A stretch of DNA of 22,239 bases from a bacterium (GCA_021789095.1 JAJYJX010000014.1:1-22239), one strand, 5' to 3'; shown: positions 13,170 through 21,186, counted from the stretch's first letter. The notes: generated from the letters alone by a model not told the origin. A program made the numbers and translations.

Positions 13170-14779
13170 CTGTACAACAGTCCAAGAGCAGGGCAAAAGA
13201 GCTTATATTCCTGAAAAAGTTGCTGTCGATATACGGCGATTTGCCCAGACAGAGGATCAACACAGGTATTATAAATAAACTGTATAACGAGCTTCTCGGT
13301 CTCATAACGGGAGAACTCGCATGTGATGCAGGCAGTTTGTTTGTTATAGACAGAGAAACCGGCTCTCCTGTTTTTACCGCTGTCAAAGGAGGGGATGAAA
13401 GTCTTGTAGGCAAAAAACTTGAAAAAGGAAAAGGGATTGTCGGGAAGGTAGCGGATACAGGAGCAGGATACCTTGCAAAGGATGCGTCAAAGGATCCGGT
13501 ATGGATGGGGGAGGTCAGTTCGGGCAAGGGATTTGCGACAACCGATATAATGGCATGCCCCATAAAGTACGGTAACGATGTTATAGGGGTTATAGAAGTC
13601 TTGAATAAGAAAAAGGGCATGTTCAACAGGCAGGATATGAAAAGGCTTTTGCAGTTGTCCCCGCATATATCCGTATTCATGAAGTATCTTATAGACGAGC
13701 TTGAGCAGCAGAGGTTTATTAATATGCAGACGAGGCTGTATGAGCTGTCAATGCTGCTTAATTCCAACCTTGACACAAAGGCTATTGTCACGAATGCAAT
13801 AAAGGCAATTGTTTCACTTGTACATGCGGATGTAGGGTCGCTCCTGCTGGTAGACAAGGAAAAACAGGAGCTGTTCTTTGAAGTTGCACTCGGTGACAGC
13901 GAGAAGGTATTAAAGGAGATGCGCCTGAAGTTCGGTCAGGGCATAGCTGGCTGGGTTGCACAGCAGAAAAAGCCCCTTGTTGTTAATGATACATCAAAGG
14001 ATGAGAGGTTTTTCAAAAAGGCCGATCAGAAAACAGGGTTTGTGACGAAAAACATTCTCTGTGTGCCGGTGCTGTCAAAGGGAGAGGTGATTGGCGTAAT
14101 ACAGGCCATCAACAAAAGTGATGGACTGTTTACAAAGCGCGATCTTGAACTGCTGACATCGCTGGCTGATCAGGTCGCCATTGCACTTGAGAATGCATCC
14201 CTTCATGAAGAACTGAAAAGAACATTTCTCGAGGTCGTTGAATCTCTTGCAGAGGCTATTGAGAAAAGAGACCCGTACACAGGGGGACATACCAAGCGCG
14301 TTGTGAAGTATTCGCTTATGATCGCAGACCAGATGGGCATTGAAGGGGATGAAAGGGACAGGTTGAAGATGGCAGCACTGCTTCACGATGTAGGCAAAAT
14401 AGGCATTGATGATAGCATACTGAGAAAGCCTGCAATCCTTGATGATGCGGAGTTTGAAAAGATGAAGGAACATCCGTCCATAGGTGCCGACATACTCGGA
14501 AAGATTCCGCAGATCAAGAATATCATTCCAGGCATACTTTATCACCACGAGTGGTACAACGGCAGAGGTTATCCTGATGGGCTTTCAGGGCAGTCATTGC
14601 CTTTGGTTGCACGGATAATCTCCATAGCAGACACCTATGATGCAATGACAACGGACAGGCCTTACAGGAAAGCCCTGACACCAGAGTTTGCACTTGCAGA
14701 ACTGAAAAAATTTTCGGGCACGCAGTTCGATCCAGCATACGTGGAAGCATTTGTAAAAGCCTTTGAAAAACAGAAGTAG
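13166..14779 (+). CDS. GAF-GAF-HD-GYP cyclic-di-GMP phosphodiesterase
   Basis: This is a 537-residue cytoplasmic protein. GAF1 covers ~35-175 (CDAGSLFVIDRETG, KGKGIVGKVADTG, IMACPIKYGNDVIGVIEVLN), GAF2 covers ~190-345 (ADVGSLLLVD, FGQGIAGWVAQQ, ILCVPVLSKGEVIGVIQAIN), and the HD-GYP domain covers ~352-537. The HD-GYP core is complete: GGHTKRVVKYS, LLHDVGKIGI (H407-D408), HPSIGADIL, YHHEWYNGRGYPDGL (GYP at 468-470) and ADTYDAMTTDRPYR. This family degrades c-di-GMP with a metal centre. The GAF pair probably senses a small molecule or cyclic nucleotide, but their ligands cannot be read. The start ATG overlaps the stop of the TPR/CNB gene, so the two are translationally coupled. Confidence 0.93.
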   Translation: MTVQQSKSRAKELIFLKKLLSIYGDLPRQRINTGIINKLYNELLGLITGELACDAGSLFVIDRETGSPVFTAVKGGDESLVGKKLEKGKGIVGKVADTGAGYLAKDASKDPVWMGEVSSGKGFATTDIMACPIKYGNDVIGVIEVLNKKKGMFNRQDMKRLLQLSPHISVFMKYLIDELEQQRFINMQTRLYELSMLLNSNLDTKAIVTNAIKAIVSLVHADVGSLLLVDKEKQELFFEVALGDSEKVLKEMRLKFGQGIAGWVAQQKKPLVVNDTSKDERFFKKADQKTGFVTKNILCVPVLSKGEVIGVIQAINKSDGLFTKRDLELLTSLADQVAIALENASLHEELKRTFLEVVESLAEAIEKRDPYTGGHTKRVVKYSLMIADQMGIEGDERDRLKMAALLHDVGKIGIDDSILRKPAILDDAEFEKMKEHPSIGADILGKIPQIKNIIPGILYHHEWYNGRGYPDGLSGQSLPLVARIISIADTYDAMTTDRPYRKALTPEFALAELKKFSGTQFDPAYVEAFVKAFEKQK

Positions 14780-14812
14780 CCGTGATTCATAAGTTGCCTC
14801 TGCTACATGTGA

Positions 14813-14840
14813 TTGACATAAAATACAACGGTAATATAAT
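14813..14840 (+). promoter_or_regulatory. consensus promoter of the DUF4912-GH57 operon
   Basis: A perfect -35 TTGACA (14813-14818), a 16-bp spacer and a perfect -10 TATAAT (14835-14840) place the start at 14847, the A of the ATG. This is the clearest leaderless promoter in the window. The operon is thus transcribed independently of the HD-GYP gene that ends at 14779. Confidence 0.85.
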
Positions 14841-14846
14841 ATCAAT

Positions 14847-15509
14847 ATGAAGGGGAAAGACCTAAAAGCATTATCTATAATAGAACTGAGAAAACTCGCA
14901 AAACAACTGCACGTCAGCCTTAAGAGGACAATGACAAAACAGCAACTCGTTAAAGCCATTGTTGCATCCACAAGGTCAAGGGCCATATCTGCAACATTGA
15001 AGAAAAGGAAACAGCCTTCGGGCAAAATCCATCACCCTCCGGCAGCCGGCAGGCATGCTGCGCTTGGGCCGCGTTATGAAGAAATTCTTCCGGCTTACAG
15101 CGGGATAACGAAGCTTGTTTTGATGCCAAGGGACCCATGGTGGATATTCGCCTACTGGGAGATTGACAGGTCGCAGCTCGGCAAAAAGGATTTGATACTG
15201 AGGGTTTACAGGAAGGACAACCAGCTGTATGCCAGTATCAGTATCGGTGATGCAAACAACTGGTACATCAACTTACCGGAGCCAGGGGAAACAGCGAGAA
15301 GCGAGATTGGCTTTATAAGGGCTGACGGGGAATTCAAGGTTGTTGCGGTATCAAATACTGTAAGGACCCCGCGGGCATGGCCGTCGCATACAGGATATGA
15401 AGAAGCCATGCATGGTTTTTCGCATACAACCCCTTTTACGGAATCATATGAAGCCTTTGAAAAGTCTAATCCATACATCAGAGAAGATATAACATCCAGA
15501 AAGCGATGA
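14847..15509 (+). CDS. Rho-N-terminal/SAP-like plus DUF4912 protein
   Basis: The protein has 220 residues. Residues ~1-45 (LSIIELRKLAKQLHVSLKRT, then TKQQLVKAIVAS) match the small helical Rho N-terminal or SAP-type domain that binds nucleic acid. A basic linker follows, then DUF4912 at ~80-200, with the typical KLVLMPRDPWWIFAYWEI, LILRVY, NNWYINLPEPG and RSEIGFI. DUF4912 looks like a carbohydrate-binding or Ig-like fold by pattern. In several lineages DUF4912 genes sit beside GH57 glucan-branching genes, as here, where the two overlap by ATGA. It may be an accessory factor for glucan synthesis; the nucleic-acid-type N-terminus is unexplained. No Shine-Dalgarno is present and the mRNA is predicted to start at the ATG. 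Confidence 0.85.
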   Translation: MKGKDLKALSIIELRKLAKQLHVSLKRTMTKQQLVKAIVASTRSRAISATLKKRKQPSGKIHHPPAAGRHAALGPRYEEILPAYSGITKLVLMPRDPWWIFAYWEIDRSQLGKKDLILRVYRKDNQLYASISIGDANNWYINLPEPGETARSEIGFIRADGEFKVVAVSNTVRTPRAWPSHTGYEEAMHGFSHTTPFTESYEAFEKSNPYIREDITSRKR

Positions 15510-17080
15510 AAGGCTATCTGGCAATTGTTTTGCACTCCCACCTGCCATATGTAAGGCACCCGGAGTTCAACGATTTTCTTGAAGAGGACTGGCTTTACGA
15601 GGCTATAACAGAAACATACATTCCGCTGCTCGATGTTTTCACACGGCTGGTCAGCGACAGGGTCGATTTCCATATAACACTCAGCCTGACCCCTACACTG
15701 CTTGAGATGCTCAGCGATGACCTGCTTATGAAAAGGTACGGCAGGCACCTGCAGAAACTTATAGAGCTGAGCGAAAAGGAGATACAGCGCACACACGATG
15801 ATCCTGCAATAAATCCATTATCAAGGATGTACGACGACCGTTTTAAACATTACATGGACATGTTTAAAAACAGGTACAGGGGCAATATCATAACCGGGTT
15901 TAAGGAATTTATGGATGCCGGTATGATAGAGATTGTAACGTCTGCGGCAACCCATGCATACCTTCCGCTGCTTATAGACGAGAAATGGCAGGATGTGCAG
16001 ATCCATACAGGCGTTGATACCTACAGGAATCACCTTGGAACAAGCCCTGAAGGCATATGGCTTCCGGAGAATGCCTACACCGAAGGTATCGACAGGATTT
16101 TAAACAGGTACGGCATAAAATATACGTTCCTTGATGCGCATGGCTTGCTGAATGCATCTGTAAGGCCGGTGTACGGCGTTTATGCACCGATTTGTTCTGA
16201 AGAAGGCGTAAATTTCTTTGGCAGGGACATGCAGTCCGCAAAACAGGTATGGAGTGCAAAAGAAGGTTACCCCGGCGATTATGATTACAGGGAATTCTAC
16301 AGGGACGTCGGGTATGATCTCGGTTTTGAATACGTAAAACCTTACCTGCACAGTGACGGCTCACGCTCAAATCTTGGCATAAAGTACTACAGGATCACCG
16401 GACAAACAGACCAGAAACAACCGTATGTGCCGCAATGGGCCAGGAACAAAGTCCAGGCCCATGCCGGCAACTTTGTGTTTAACCGCGAAAAGCATATTGA
16501 ATACCTCAGCGGTATCATGGACCGCAAGCCACTCATAGTTGCCGCTTACGATGCAGAGCTGTTCGGGCACTGGTGGTTTGAGGGTCCCGAATTCATTGAG
16601 CATGTATTCAGAAAAATCCATGAGATCAACGGATCAGTTAAAACAATAACCCCGGGCATGTATCTTAAGGAGTATCCTGAAAATCAGATTGCCCAGCCTT
16701 CTCAGTCAAGCTGGGGAGACAAGGGCTATCACGAGGTATGGCTGAACGGGACAAATGACTGGATATACAAGCATGTTCACATAGCACAGGACAGGATGGA
16801 TGAGCTTATGCACCTGTCACCCGTATCAAGGAAGCAGCAGAGGGCAATCGATCAGGCATTGAGAGAACTGCTGCTTGCGCAGTCAAGTGACTGGCCGTTT
16901 ATCATGAACTCCGGTACAATGGTAGAGTATGCCAAAAAGCGTTTCATCTCCCATATCGCACGGTTCACGTACCTTTATGAACAGATAAAGAACAACCGCA
17001 TCGATCACAGGTTCCTTGAAGGTATCGAATCAAGGGACAACATCTTTCCATGGATACAGTACAGGAATTATGCCATATAG
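15506..17080 (+). CDS. GH57 family enzyme, probable 1,4-alpha-glucan branching enzyme
   Basis: This is a 524-residue GH57/DUF1957 protein. The start LAIVLHSHLPYVRHPE is the family's first conserved motif. The expected nucleophile is E188 in GIWLPENAY and the acid/base is D349 in AAYDAELFGHWWFEGPEF. Further conserved segments include TSAATHAYLPL, QVWSAKEGYPGD and SSWGDKGYHEVWLNGTNDWIY, and the C-terminal helical domain has LLLAQSSDWPFIMNSGTMVEYA. This layout fits branching enzymes, which move alpha-1,4 chains to alpha-1,6 positions in glycogen-like storage polymers, better than the amylases of the family. The gene overlaps the DUF4912 gene by ATGA and forms a two-gene operon with it. No other glycogen gene is adjacent. 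Confidence 0.9.
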   Translation: MKGYLAIVLHSHLPYVRHPEFNDFLEEDWLYEAITETYIPLLDVFTRLVSDRVDFHITLSLTPTLLEMLSDDLLMKRYGRHLQKLIELSEKEIQRTHDDPAINPLSRMYDDRFKHYMDMFKNRYRGNIITGFKEFMDAGMIEIVTSAATHAYLPLLIDEKWQDVQIHTGVDTYRNHLGTSPEGIWLPENAYTEGIDRILNRYGIKYTFLDAHGLLNASVRPVYGVYAPICSEEGVNFFGRDMQSAKQVWSAKEGYPGDYDYREFYRDVGYDLGFEYVKPYLHSDGSRSNLGIKYYRITGQTDQKQPYVPQWARNKVQAHAGNFVFNREKHIEYLSGIMDRKPLIVAAYDAELFGHWWFEGPEFIEHVFRKIHEINGSVKTITPGMYLKEYPENQIAQPSQSSWGDKGYHEVWLNGTNDWIYKHVHIAQDRMDELMHLSPVSRKQQRAIDQALRELLLAQSSDWPFIMNSGTMVEYAKKRFISHIARFTYLYEQIKNNRIDHRFLEGIESRDNIFPWIQYRNYAI

Positions 17081-17170
17081 GCAGACAGGGAGCAGCGCGG
17101 ATGGCCCGGGGACTTGATCCAAGAATAGCGGGATTGAAACACCGCACCGCATTGTAACTCATTAAAGAGT

Positions 17171-17224
17171 TAGATTCTTCACGGGATTTACCCTGCGTGA
17201 AACACATGTGTTCAGAATAACAGG
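17171..17224. repeat. degenerate copy of an AGATTCTTC...TTCAGAATGAC-type dispersed repeat
   Basis: Within the 350-bp gap between the GH57 gene and yceD, TAGATTCTTCAC is followed 28 nt later by TTCAGAATAACAGG, which matches the two ends of a common intergenic repeat. The centre can fold as TTCACG...CGTGAA. It belongs to a different repeat type from the cluster at 931-1067. The rest of 17081-17299 shows no gene. Confidence 0.5.
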
Positions 17225-17299
17225 AACGCCATTTTTTTATTGTCGGACATCCTGTTTGTAGAACGGGTAACATGATAAATTTTGCCGTTACTTATACTT

Positions 17300-17434
17300 A
17301 TGCTTGACAATACAAAAGAGGTATTCAATAAGAAGATGATATTAAACTTCGTTAAGGAAATGCTTTTATCCGCCATCTTCAAACTGAATGGGGTAAAAAA
17401 TCAAAATAACAGTAACGGGTTGGGTGTTTTATGA
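17300..17434 (+). CDS. possible 44-residue small ORF coupled to yceD
   Basis: An ATG at 17300 opens a 44-codon frame starting MLDNTKEVFNKKMIL and ending GNGLGVL. Its TGA (17432-17434) overlaps the ATG of yceD as ATGA. The middle, MILNFVKEMLLSAIFKL, could form an amphipathic or membrane helix. There is no Shine-Dalgarno. A TTGACA lies within its first codons (17304-17309) but I see no good -10 for it. It may be a leader peptide or chance; I do not recognise the protein. Confidence 0.25.
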   Translation: MLDNTKEVFNKKMILNFVKEMLLSAIFKLNGVKNQNNSNGLGVL

Positions 17435-17967
17435 ATATTAGGGACATTCCAAAAGAAGGGGGAAGGGTCAATATCAGGAAGGACAGCGAATGGTTCATGA
17501 ACATGCTCGGTGATGCTGATATTGATATAGAATTCCTGAACGAAGAAATGACGGCAACGATTGATATTCACCTGCATCACGATAAGGCGGTTGTTATCGA
17601 AGGCGAACTGCATGCGGATGTGGTATTGCGGTGTGTAAAATGTCTTGAGTCGTTCCGCAACCTCATAAACAGGCATTTCAGTGTGACGCTCGAGCCTTAT
17701 GACGCATCGCTCACGACGAGGCACGCAGTAAGCATGGCCGAGCTCGATACCGAGGTTTATTTAAACGACGAGTTTGATCCTGATGCTGTTGTTTTTGAAC
17801 AGATTATGCTTAGCTTACCCATGTATCCCCTGTGCAGACATGACTGCAGGGGGCTTTGCCCTTACTGCGGCATTAATCTTAATGAAAACGCGGACCATAA
17901 ATGCAGGCAGCATGAAGAGGATAGCGCGCTCAGCAGACAATTAAGAAAGATTAAAAATAATTTATAA
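17431..17967 (+). CDS. yceD: YceD/DUF177 family protein
   Basis: This 178-residue protein sits directly before rpmF, the standard location of YceD/DUF177. It begins MNIRDIPKEGG as the family does. It has a first Cys pair (VLRCVKCLESF, C68 and C71) and a C-terminal cluster CRHDCRGLCPYCGINLN ending HKC, typical of the conserved C-terminal motif, which could bind a metal. DUF177 proteins are linked to ribosome assembly, with a reported role in 23S rRNA accumulation in plants and bacteria. The gene lies 10 bp before rpmF and likely starts the fatty-acid operon transcript. The start ATG has no strong Shine-Dalgarno; translation may depend on the overlapping small ORF. Confidence 0.9.
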   Translation: MNIRDIPKEGGRVNIRKDSEWFMNMLGDADIDIEFLNEEMTATIDIHLHHDKAVVIEGELHADVVLRCVKCLESFRNLINRHFSVTLEPYDASLTTRHAVSMAELDTEVYLNDEFDPDAVVFEQIMLSLPMYPLCRHDCRGLCPYCGINLNENADHKCRQHEEDSALSRQLRKIKNNL

Positions 17968-17977
17968 AGGAGTTAGC

Positions 17978-18160
17978 ATGGCACAGCCTAAGAGAAAACA
18001 TTCAAAATCAAGGACGAACAAGAGAAGGTCAGCCTACAAGTTGACAGCTCCGGCACTTGTTGCATGTCCGAGATGCCACCAGCTTATGAAACCGCATAAT
18101 GTATGCCCGACGTGCGGTTATTATAACGGCAAAGAAATAGTGGAGATTAAAGAAATATAA
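17978..18160 (+). CDS. rpmF: 50S ribosomal protein bL32
   Basis: This is a 60-residue basic protein. MAQPKRKHSKSRTNKRRS is the classical L32 N-terminus, and it has a zinc ribbon with C30, C33, C43 and C46, the form able to bind zinc. AAGGAG lies 8 nt before the ATG. The rpmF-plsX junction (5 bp) is a conserved link between ribosome and membrane-lipid genes in bacteria. Confidence 0.97.
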   Translation: MAQPKRKHSKSRTNKRRSAYKLTAPALVACPRCHQLMKPHNVCPTCGYYNGKEIVEIKEI

Positions 18161-18165
18161 ATCCA

Positions 18166-19179
18166 ATGAAAGTGGCACTTGATGCTTTTGGAAGCGACCG
18201 CTGTCCAGACATGGAGATAAAAGCAGCAAATGAGGCGGTAAGGCACGGCATTGGCATGATCCTTGTCGGAGACAAGCAAAGGATAAGCAATACAGACAGC
18301 AGGATAGAGATCGTTGATGCAAAAGAGGTCATTGCGATGGATGAGTCACCGGCAGCCGCCATGCGCAAGAAGAAGGATTCGTCCATGCGCATTGCTATAG
18401 ACCTGGTAAAGAAAGGCAGGGCAGATGCAGTCGTCAGTGCAGGCAACTCAGGGGCAATGATGGCGCTTTCCATGTTCGTGCTGCACAAGCTTCCCGGCGT
18501 TTACAGGCCGGCAATAGTGGGCGTACTGCCAAACTACCGCGGTTATACGGTATTTATTGATATGGGCGCCAATGTCGACTGCAAACCCCATTACCTCCTC
18601 CAATTCGCTGTCATGGGGTGCGTTTATGCAAAGAAGCTTTTTAATATTCCGAACCCTTCGATCGGGCTCCTGAGCAACGGTGAAGAAGAAGGCAAGGGCA
18701 ACGAGCTTACATTCCTTACCAATGAACTGCTGAAAAAAAGCTACCTTAATTACAGGGGCTACGTGGAAGGCAAGGACATATACATGGGTGATGTTGATGT
18801 TATAGTTGCAGACGGCTTTGTCGGCAATGCCGTGTTGAAGGCCAGCGAAGGTATTGCGGAAATGATAACAGGAATGCTGAAAGACAGTTTCAAAGCTTCG
18901 CCAATCAGCATGCTCGGGTACCTGTTCTCAAGGGGTGCTTTCAACAGGCTTAAAAAACGTGTTGATTACGCGGAGTACGGCGGAGCACCGCTTATAGGCA
19001 TTAACGGGCTTGCCATAATAACCCACGGAAGATCGGACGACAGGGCTATTCTGAATGCAATAAAGTTATCAAAGAGGTTCTACGAAACAAAGCTCACCGA
19101 TGCGATAATAGAAGAATTGAATAAGAACCCCGGGCTGACAGATGTTGAAGAAGAAAAAGTCCGCGAAGGTATAGAATAG
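18166..19179 (+). CDS. plsX: phosphate acyltransferase PlsX
   Basis: The 337-residue enzyme makes acyl-phosphate from acyl-ACP as the first step of phospholipid synthesis via PlsY. Signatures are MKVALDAFGSD (usually DAMGGD, so two positions differ), SAGNSGAMMA, RPAIVGVLPN, DMGANVDCKP, SNGEEEGKGNEL, VIVADGFVGNAVLKASEG, and near the end YAEYGGAPLIGING with GRSDDRAI. It is a peripheral membrane or cytoplasmic protein. It starts 5 bp after rpmF, without an obvious Shine-Dalgarno, suggesting coupling. FabH usually follows plsX in this cluster but is missing here. Confidence 0.95.
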   Translation: MKVALDAFGSDRCPDMEIKAANEAVRHGIGMILVGDKQRISNTDSRIEIVDAKEVIAMDESPAAAMRKKKDSSMRIAIDLVKKGRADAVVSAGNSGAMMALSMFVLHKLPGVYRPAIVGVLPNYRGYTVFIDMGANVDCKPHYLLQFAVMGCVYAKKLFNIPNPSIGLLSNGEEEGKGNELTFLTNELLKKSYLNYRGYVEGKDIYMGDVDVIVADGFVGNAVLKASEGIAEMITGMLKDSFKASPISMLGYLFSRGAFNRLKKRVDYAEYGGAPLIGINGLAIITHGRSDDRAILNAIKLSKRFYETKLTDAIIEELNKNPGLTDVEEEKVREGIE

Positions 19180-19183
19180 TATC

Positions 19184-20122
19184 ATGAAGATAGCTTTTAT
19201 GTTTCCAGGACAGGGCTCCCAGTATGTGGGCATGGGTAAAGAGCTCTACGAAAAGCATGACATAGTTAGGGAGTACTACAAAAGGGCAGACGAGAGGCTC
19301 GGCATTGGATTGACAAAACTCATGTTTGAGGGCCCCAAGGAGGAATTGACGCTGACGTACAATGCACAGCCTGCAATACTCACCATGAGCGTTGCAATTT
19401 ATAAGCTCATACGCTCTGTCAGCAGGATAGAACCGTCGATGTGCATGGGACACAGCGTTGGCGAATACAGCGCACTTGCCGCAGCTTCCGTTGTGGGTTT
19501 TGAGGACGCGGTGTACGCAGTGAGGAAAAGGGGGGAAGCCATGCAGGCTGCCGTTAAGCCCGGCGAAGGGACAATGGCAGCTGTAATAGGGCTTGACGAG
19601 CCGGTCATAAAGGATCTGCTCATGCGTGCACAGGGAGAAACAGGCTCTGTTGTTGAGATAGCGAATTACAATAGTCCCGAGCAGATAGTTATTTCAGGGC
19701 ATACGAATGCGGTTGAATATGCAATGGACCTGCTGCGTGCAAACGGCGCGAGGATTGCCAAGAAACTGGAGGTGAGTGCTCCTTTCCATTCAAGCCTCAT
19801 GGAGCCTGCTGTTTCCGGGATGAGGGATGTCCTGAAAAATATCGTATTGAACAATATGACATGCCCCGTAGTGTTCAACGTTGATGCGCAGGCGCATACA
19901 TCCGGCAATGACATTGTACCGCTGCTGTTAAAGCAGCTGGTAAGCCCCGTACGATGGGTTGATTCAATAATTTTTGCCATTAAAAATGGTGTTGATACTT
20001 TTATAGAAATAGGCCCGGGCAAGGTACTTACGGGTCTGGTGAAGAGAATTAACAGCTCGGTGAGGCTTTTCAATGTTCATGATCCCGCAACACTAGAACA
20101 GATCAATATCCTTATACAGTAA
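19184..20122 (+). CDS. fabD: malonyl-CoA:ACP transacylase FabD
   Basis: The 312-residue enzyme loads malonyl groups onto ACP for fatty-acid elongation. Visible motifs are FMFPGQGSQYVGMG at the start, the nucleophile S91 in GHSVGEYSALAA, R116 in the RKRGEAMQ segment that binds the malonyl carboxylate, catalytic H202 in SAPFHSSLMEP, and FIEIGPGKVLTGLVKRI near the end. Length is normal for the family. The gene lies 4 bp after plsX and 2 bp before fabG, within one transcription unit. Confidence 0.96.
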   Translation: MKIAFMFPGQGSQYVGMGKELYEKHDIVREYYKRADERLGIGLTKLMFEGPKEELTLTYNAQPAILTMSVAIYKLIRSVSRIEPSMCMGHSVGEYSALAAASVVGFEDAVYAVRKRGEAMQAAVKPGEGTMAAVIGLDEPVIKDLLMRAQGETGSVVEIANYNSPEQIVISGHTNAVEYAMDLLRANGARIAKKLEVSAPFHSSLMEPAVSGMRDVLKNIVLNNMTCPVVFNVDAQAHTSGNDIVPLLLKQLVSPVRWVDSIIFAIKNGVDTFIEIGPGKVLTGLVKRINSSVRLFNVHDPATLEQINILIQ

Positions 20123-20124
20123 AT

Positions 20125-20871
20125 ATGGCCTATGATTTTTCAGACAAGATAGCTTTTGTAACAGGCGGCGCAAGGGGGATAGGCCGGGCAGTGGTAGAGA
20201 AGCTATTATACGGCAATGCTTTCGTTGTTACCGCTTACAATAAGTCCAGAACAGAGGCTGAATCCTTGTGCAGGGATGCGGAATCAAAAGGGAAAAAGCT
20301 GTATGCCCTGAAATGCGACGTGTCAGATCCGGATGATGTCCGGTCAGCTGCGGAATACATAGAAAAGAGTTTCGGACGGCTCGACTTCCTTGTTAACAAT
20401 GCCGGCATTACAAGCGACGGCCTTGTTCTGAGAATGAAAGACGAACAGTGGATAAAGGTAATAAGTACAGATCTTAACGGAGTGTTTTATTGCACAAGGG
20501 CTGCCTTGAAACTTATGCTGAAGCAAAGATACGGCAGAATCGTTAACATATCCTCTGTTATAGGGCTGTACGGCAATGCAGGGCAGGCCAATTATGCTGC
20601 TGCAAAAGCAGGCATCATAGGGTTTTCAAAATCTGTTGCAAGGGAAATGGGCAGCAGAAATATACTGATAAATGTGGTAGCGCCCGGTTATATTGAAACA
20701 GACATGGTTTCTGGTATACCTGAGAATGCCAAATCACGCATACTGGCATCCATACCACAGACAAGATACGGCACACCCGCGGATGTTGCAAATGTGGTGT
20801 GTTTTTTGCTTTCAGATGATGCCGGTTATATGAATGGTGCCGTGCTGGATGTCAACGGAGGCATGTATTAA
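20125..20871 (+). CDS. fabG: 3-oxoacyl-ACP reductase FabG
   Basis: The 248-residue short-chain dehydrogenase reduces 3-oxoacyl-ACP with NADPH. It has the nucleotide-binding GGARGIG at 14-20, NNAG at 91-94, and the catalytic S144, Y157 and K161 (NISSVIGLYG, NYAAAKAG). The tetrad Asn of E. coli FabG is Asp116 here (TDLNGVF), a replacement also seen in acetoacetyl-CoA-reductase relatives. The C-terminus NVVAPGYIETDM and VLDVNGGMY is typical. Position between fabD and acpP supports the fatty-acid role. Confidence 0.95.
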   Translation: MAYDFSDKIAFVTGGARGIGRAVVEKLLYGNAFVVTAYNKSRTEAESLCRDAESKGKKLYALKCDVSDPDDVRSAAEYIEKSFGRLDFLVNNAGITSDGLVLRMKDEQWIKVISTDLNGVFYCTRAALKLMLKQRYGRIVNISSVIGLYGNAGQANYAAAKAGIIGFSKSVAREMGSRNILINVVAPGYIETDMVSGIPENAKSRILASIPQTRYGTPADVANVVCFLLSDDAGYMNGAVLDVNGGMY

Positions 20872-20946
20872 GGCAGGGATAAAGGGAGAGAGACAGTTTA
20901 TGTGTAATAGTAATCATAAGTCAATTTAAATAAAGGAGGAACATGT

Positions 20947-21186
20947 ATGTCACTCGAAAAAAAGGTTAGAGAGATTATAGCCGACAGGTTAAAGCTTGAT
21001 GTGGATCAGGTCCAGCCAAATTCTAAATTTATAGAAGACCTTGGTGCAGATTCTCTGGATATAGTTGAGATGATCATGCAGATGGAGGAAGACTTCGGCA
21101 TAACAATACCCGATGAGGACGCAGAGAAGATAAAGACTGTAGGTGACGCTATAGCATATCTCAAATCACAGGGTGTGAATGAGTAA
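20947..21186 (+). CDS. acpP: acyl carrier protein
   Basis: This is a 79-residue, acidic, four-helix carrier protein. The phosphopantetheine attachment Ser is S36 in [10 protein letters not shown], followed by [20 protein letters not shown]. The strongest Shine-Dalgarno of the window, AAAGGAGG (20932-20939), lies 7 nt before the ATG and selects 20947 over the out-of-frame ATG at 20943, in line with the high expression of ACP. A 75-bp gap separates it from fabG. It overlaps fabF by 8 bp. Confidence 0.98.
   Translation: MSLEKKVREIIADRLKLDVDQVQPNSKFIEDLGADSLDIVEMIMQMEEDFGITIPDEDAEKIKTVGDAIAYLKSQGVNE

Noticed and set aside
13129-13857. 242-codon minus-strand frame overlapping the start of the HD-GYP gene.
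   Set aside because: It is a Ser/Ile-rich shadow of a gene with clear GAF motifs on the plus strand; no promoter or family pattern.
17128-17140. GCGGGATTGAAAC, similar to the end of many CRISPR repeats.
   Set aside because: It occurs once; there is no second repeat, no regular spacer spacing and no cas gene in the window.
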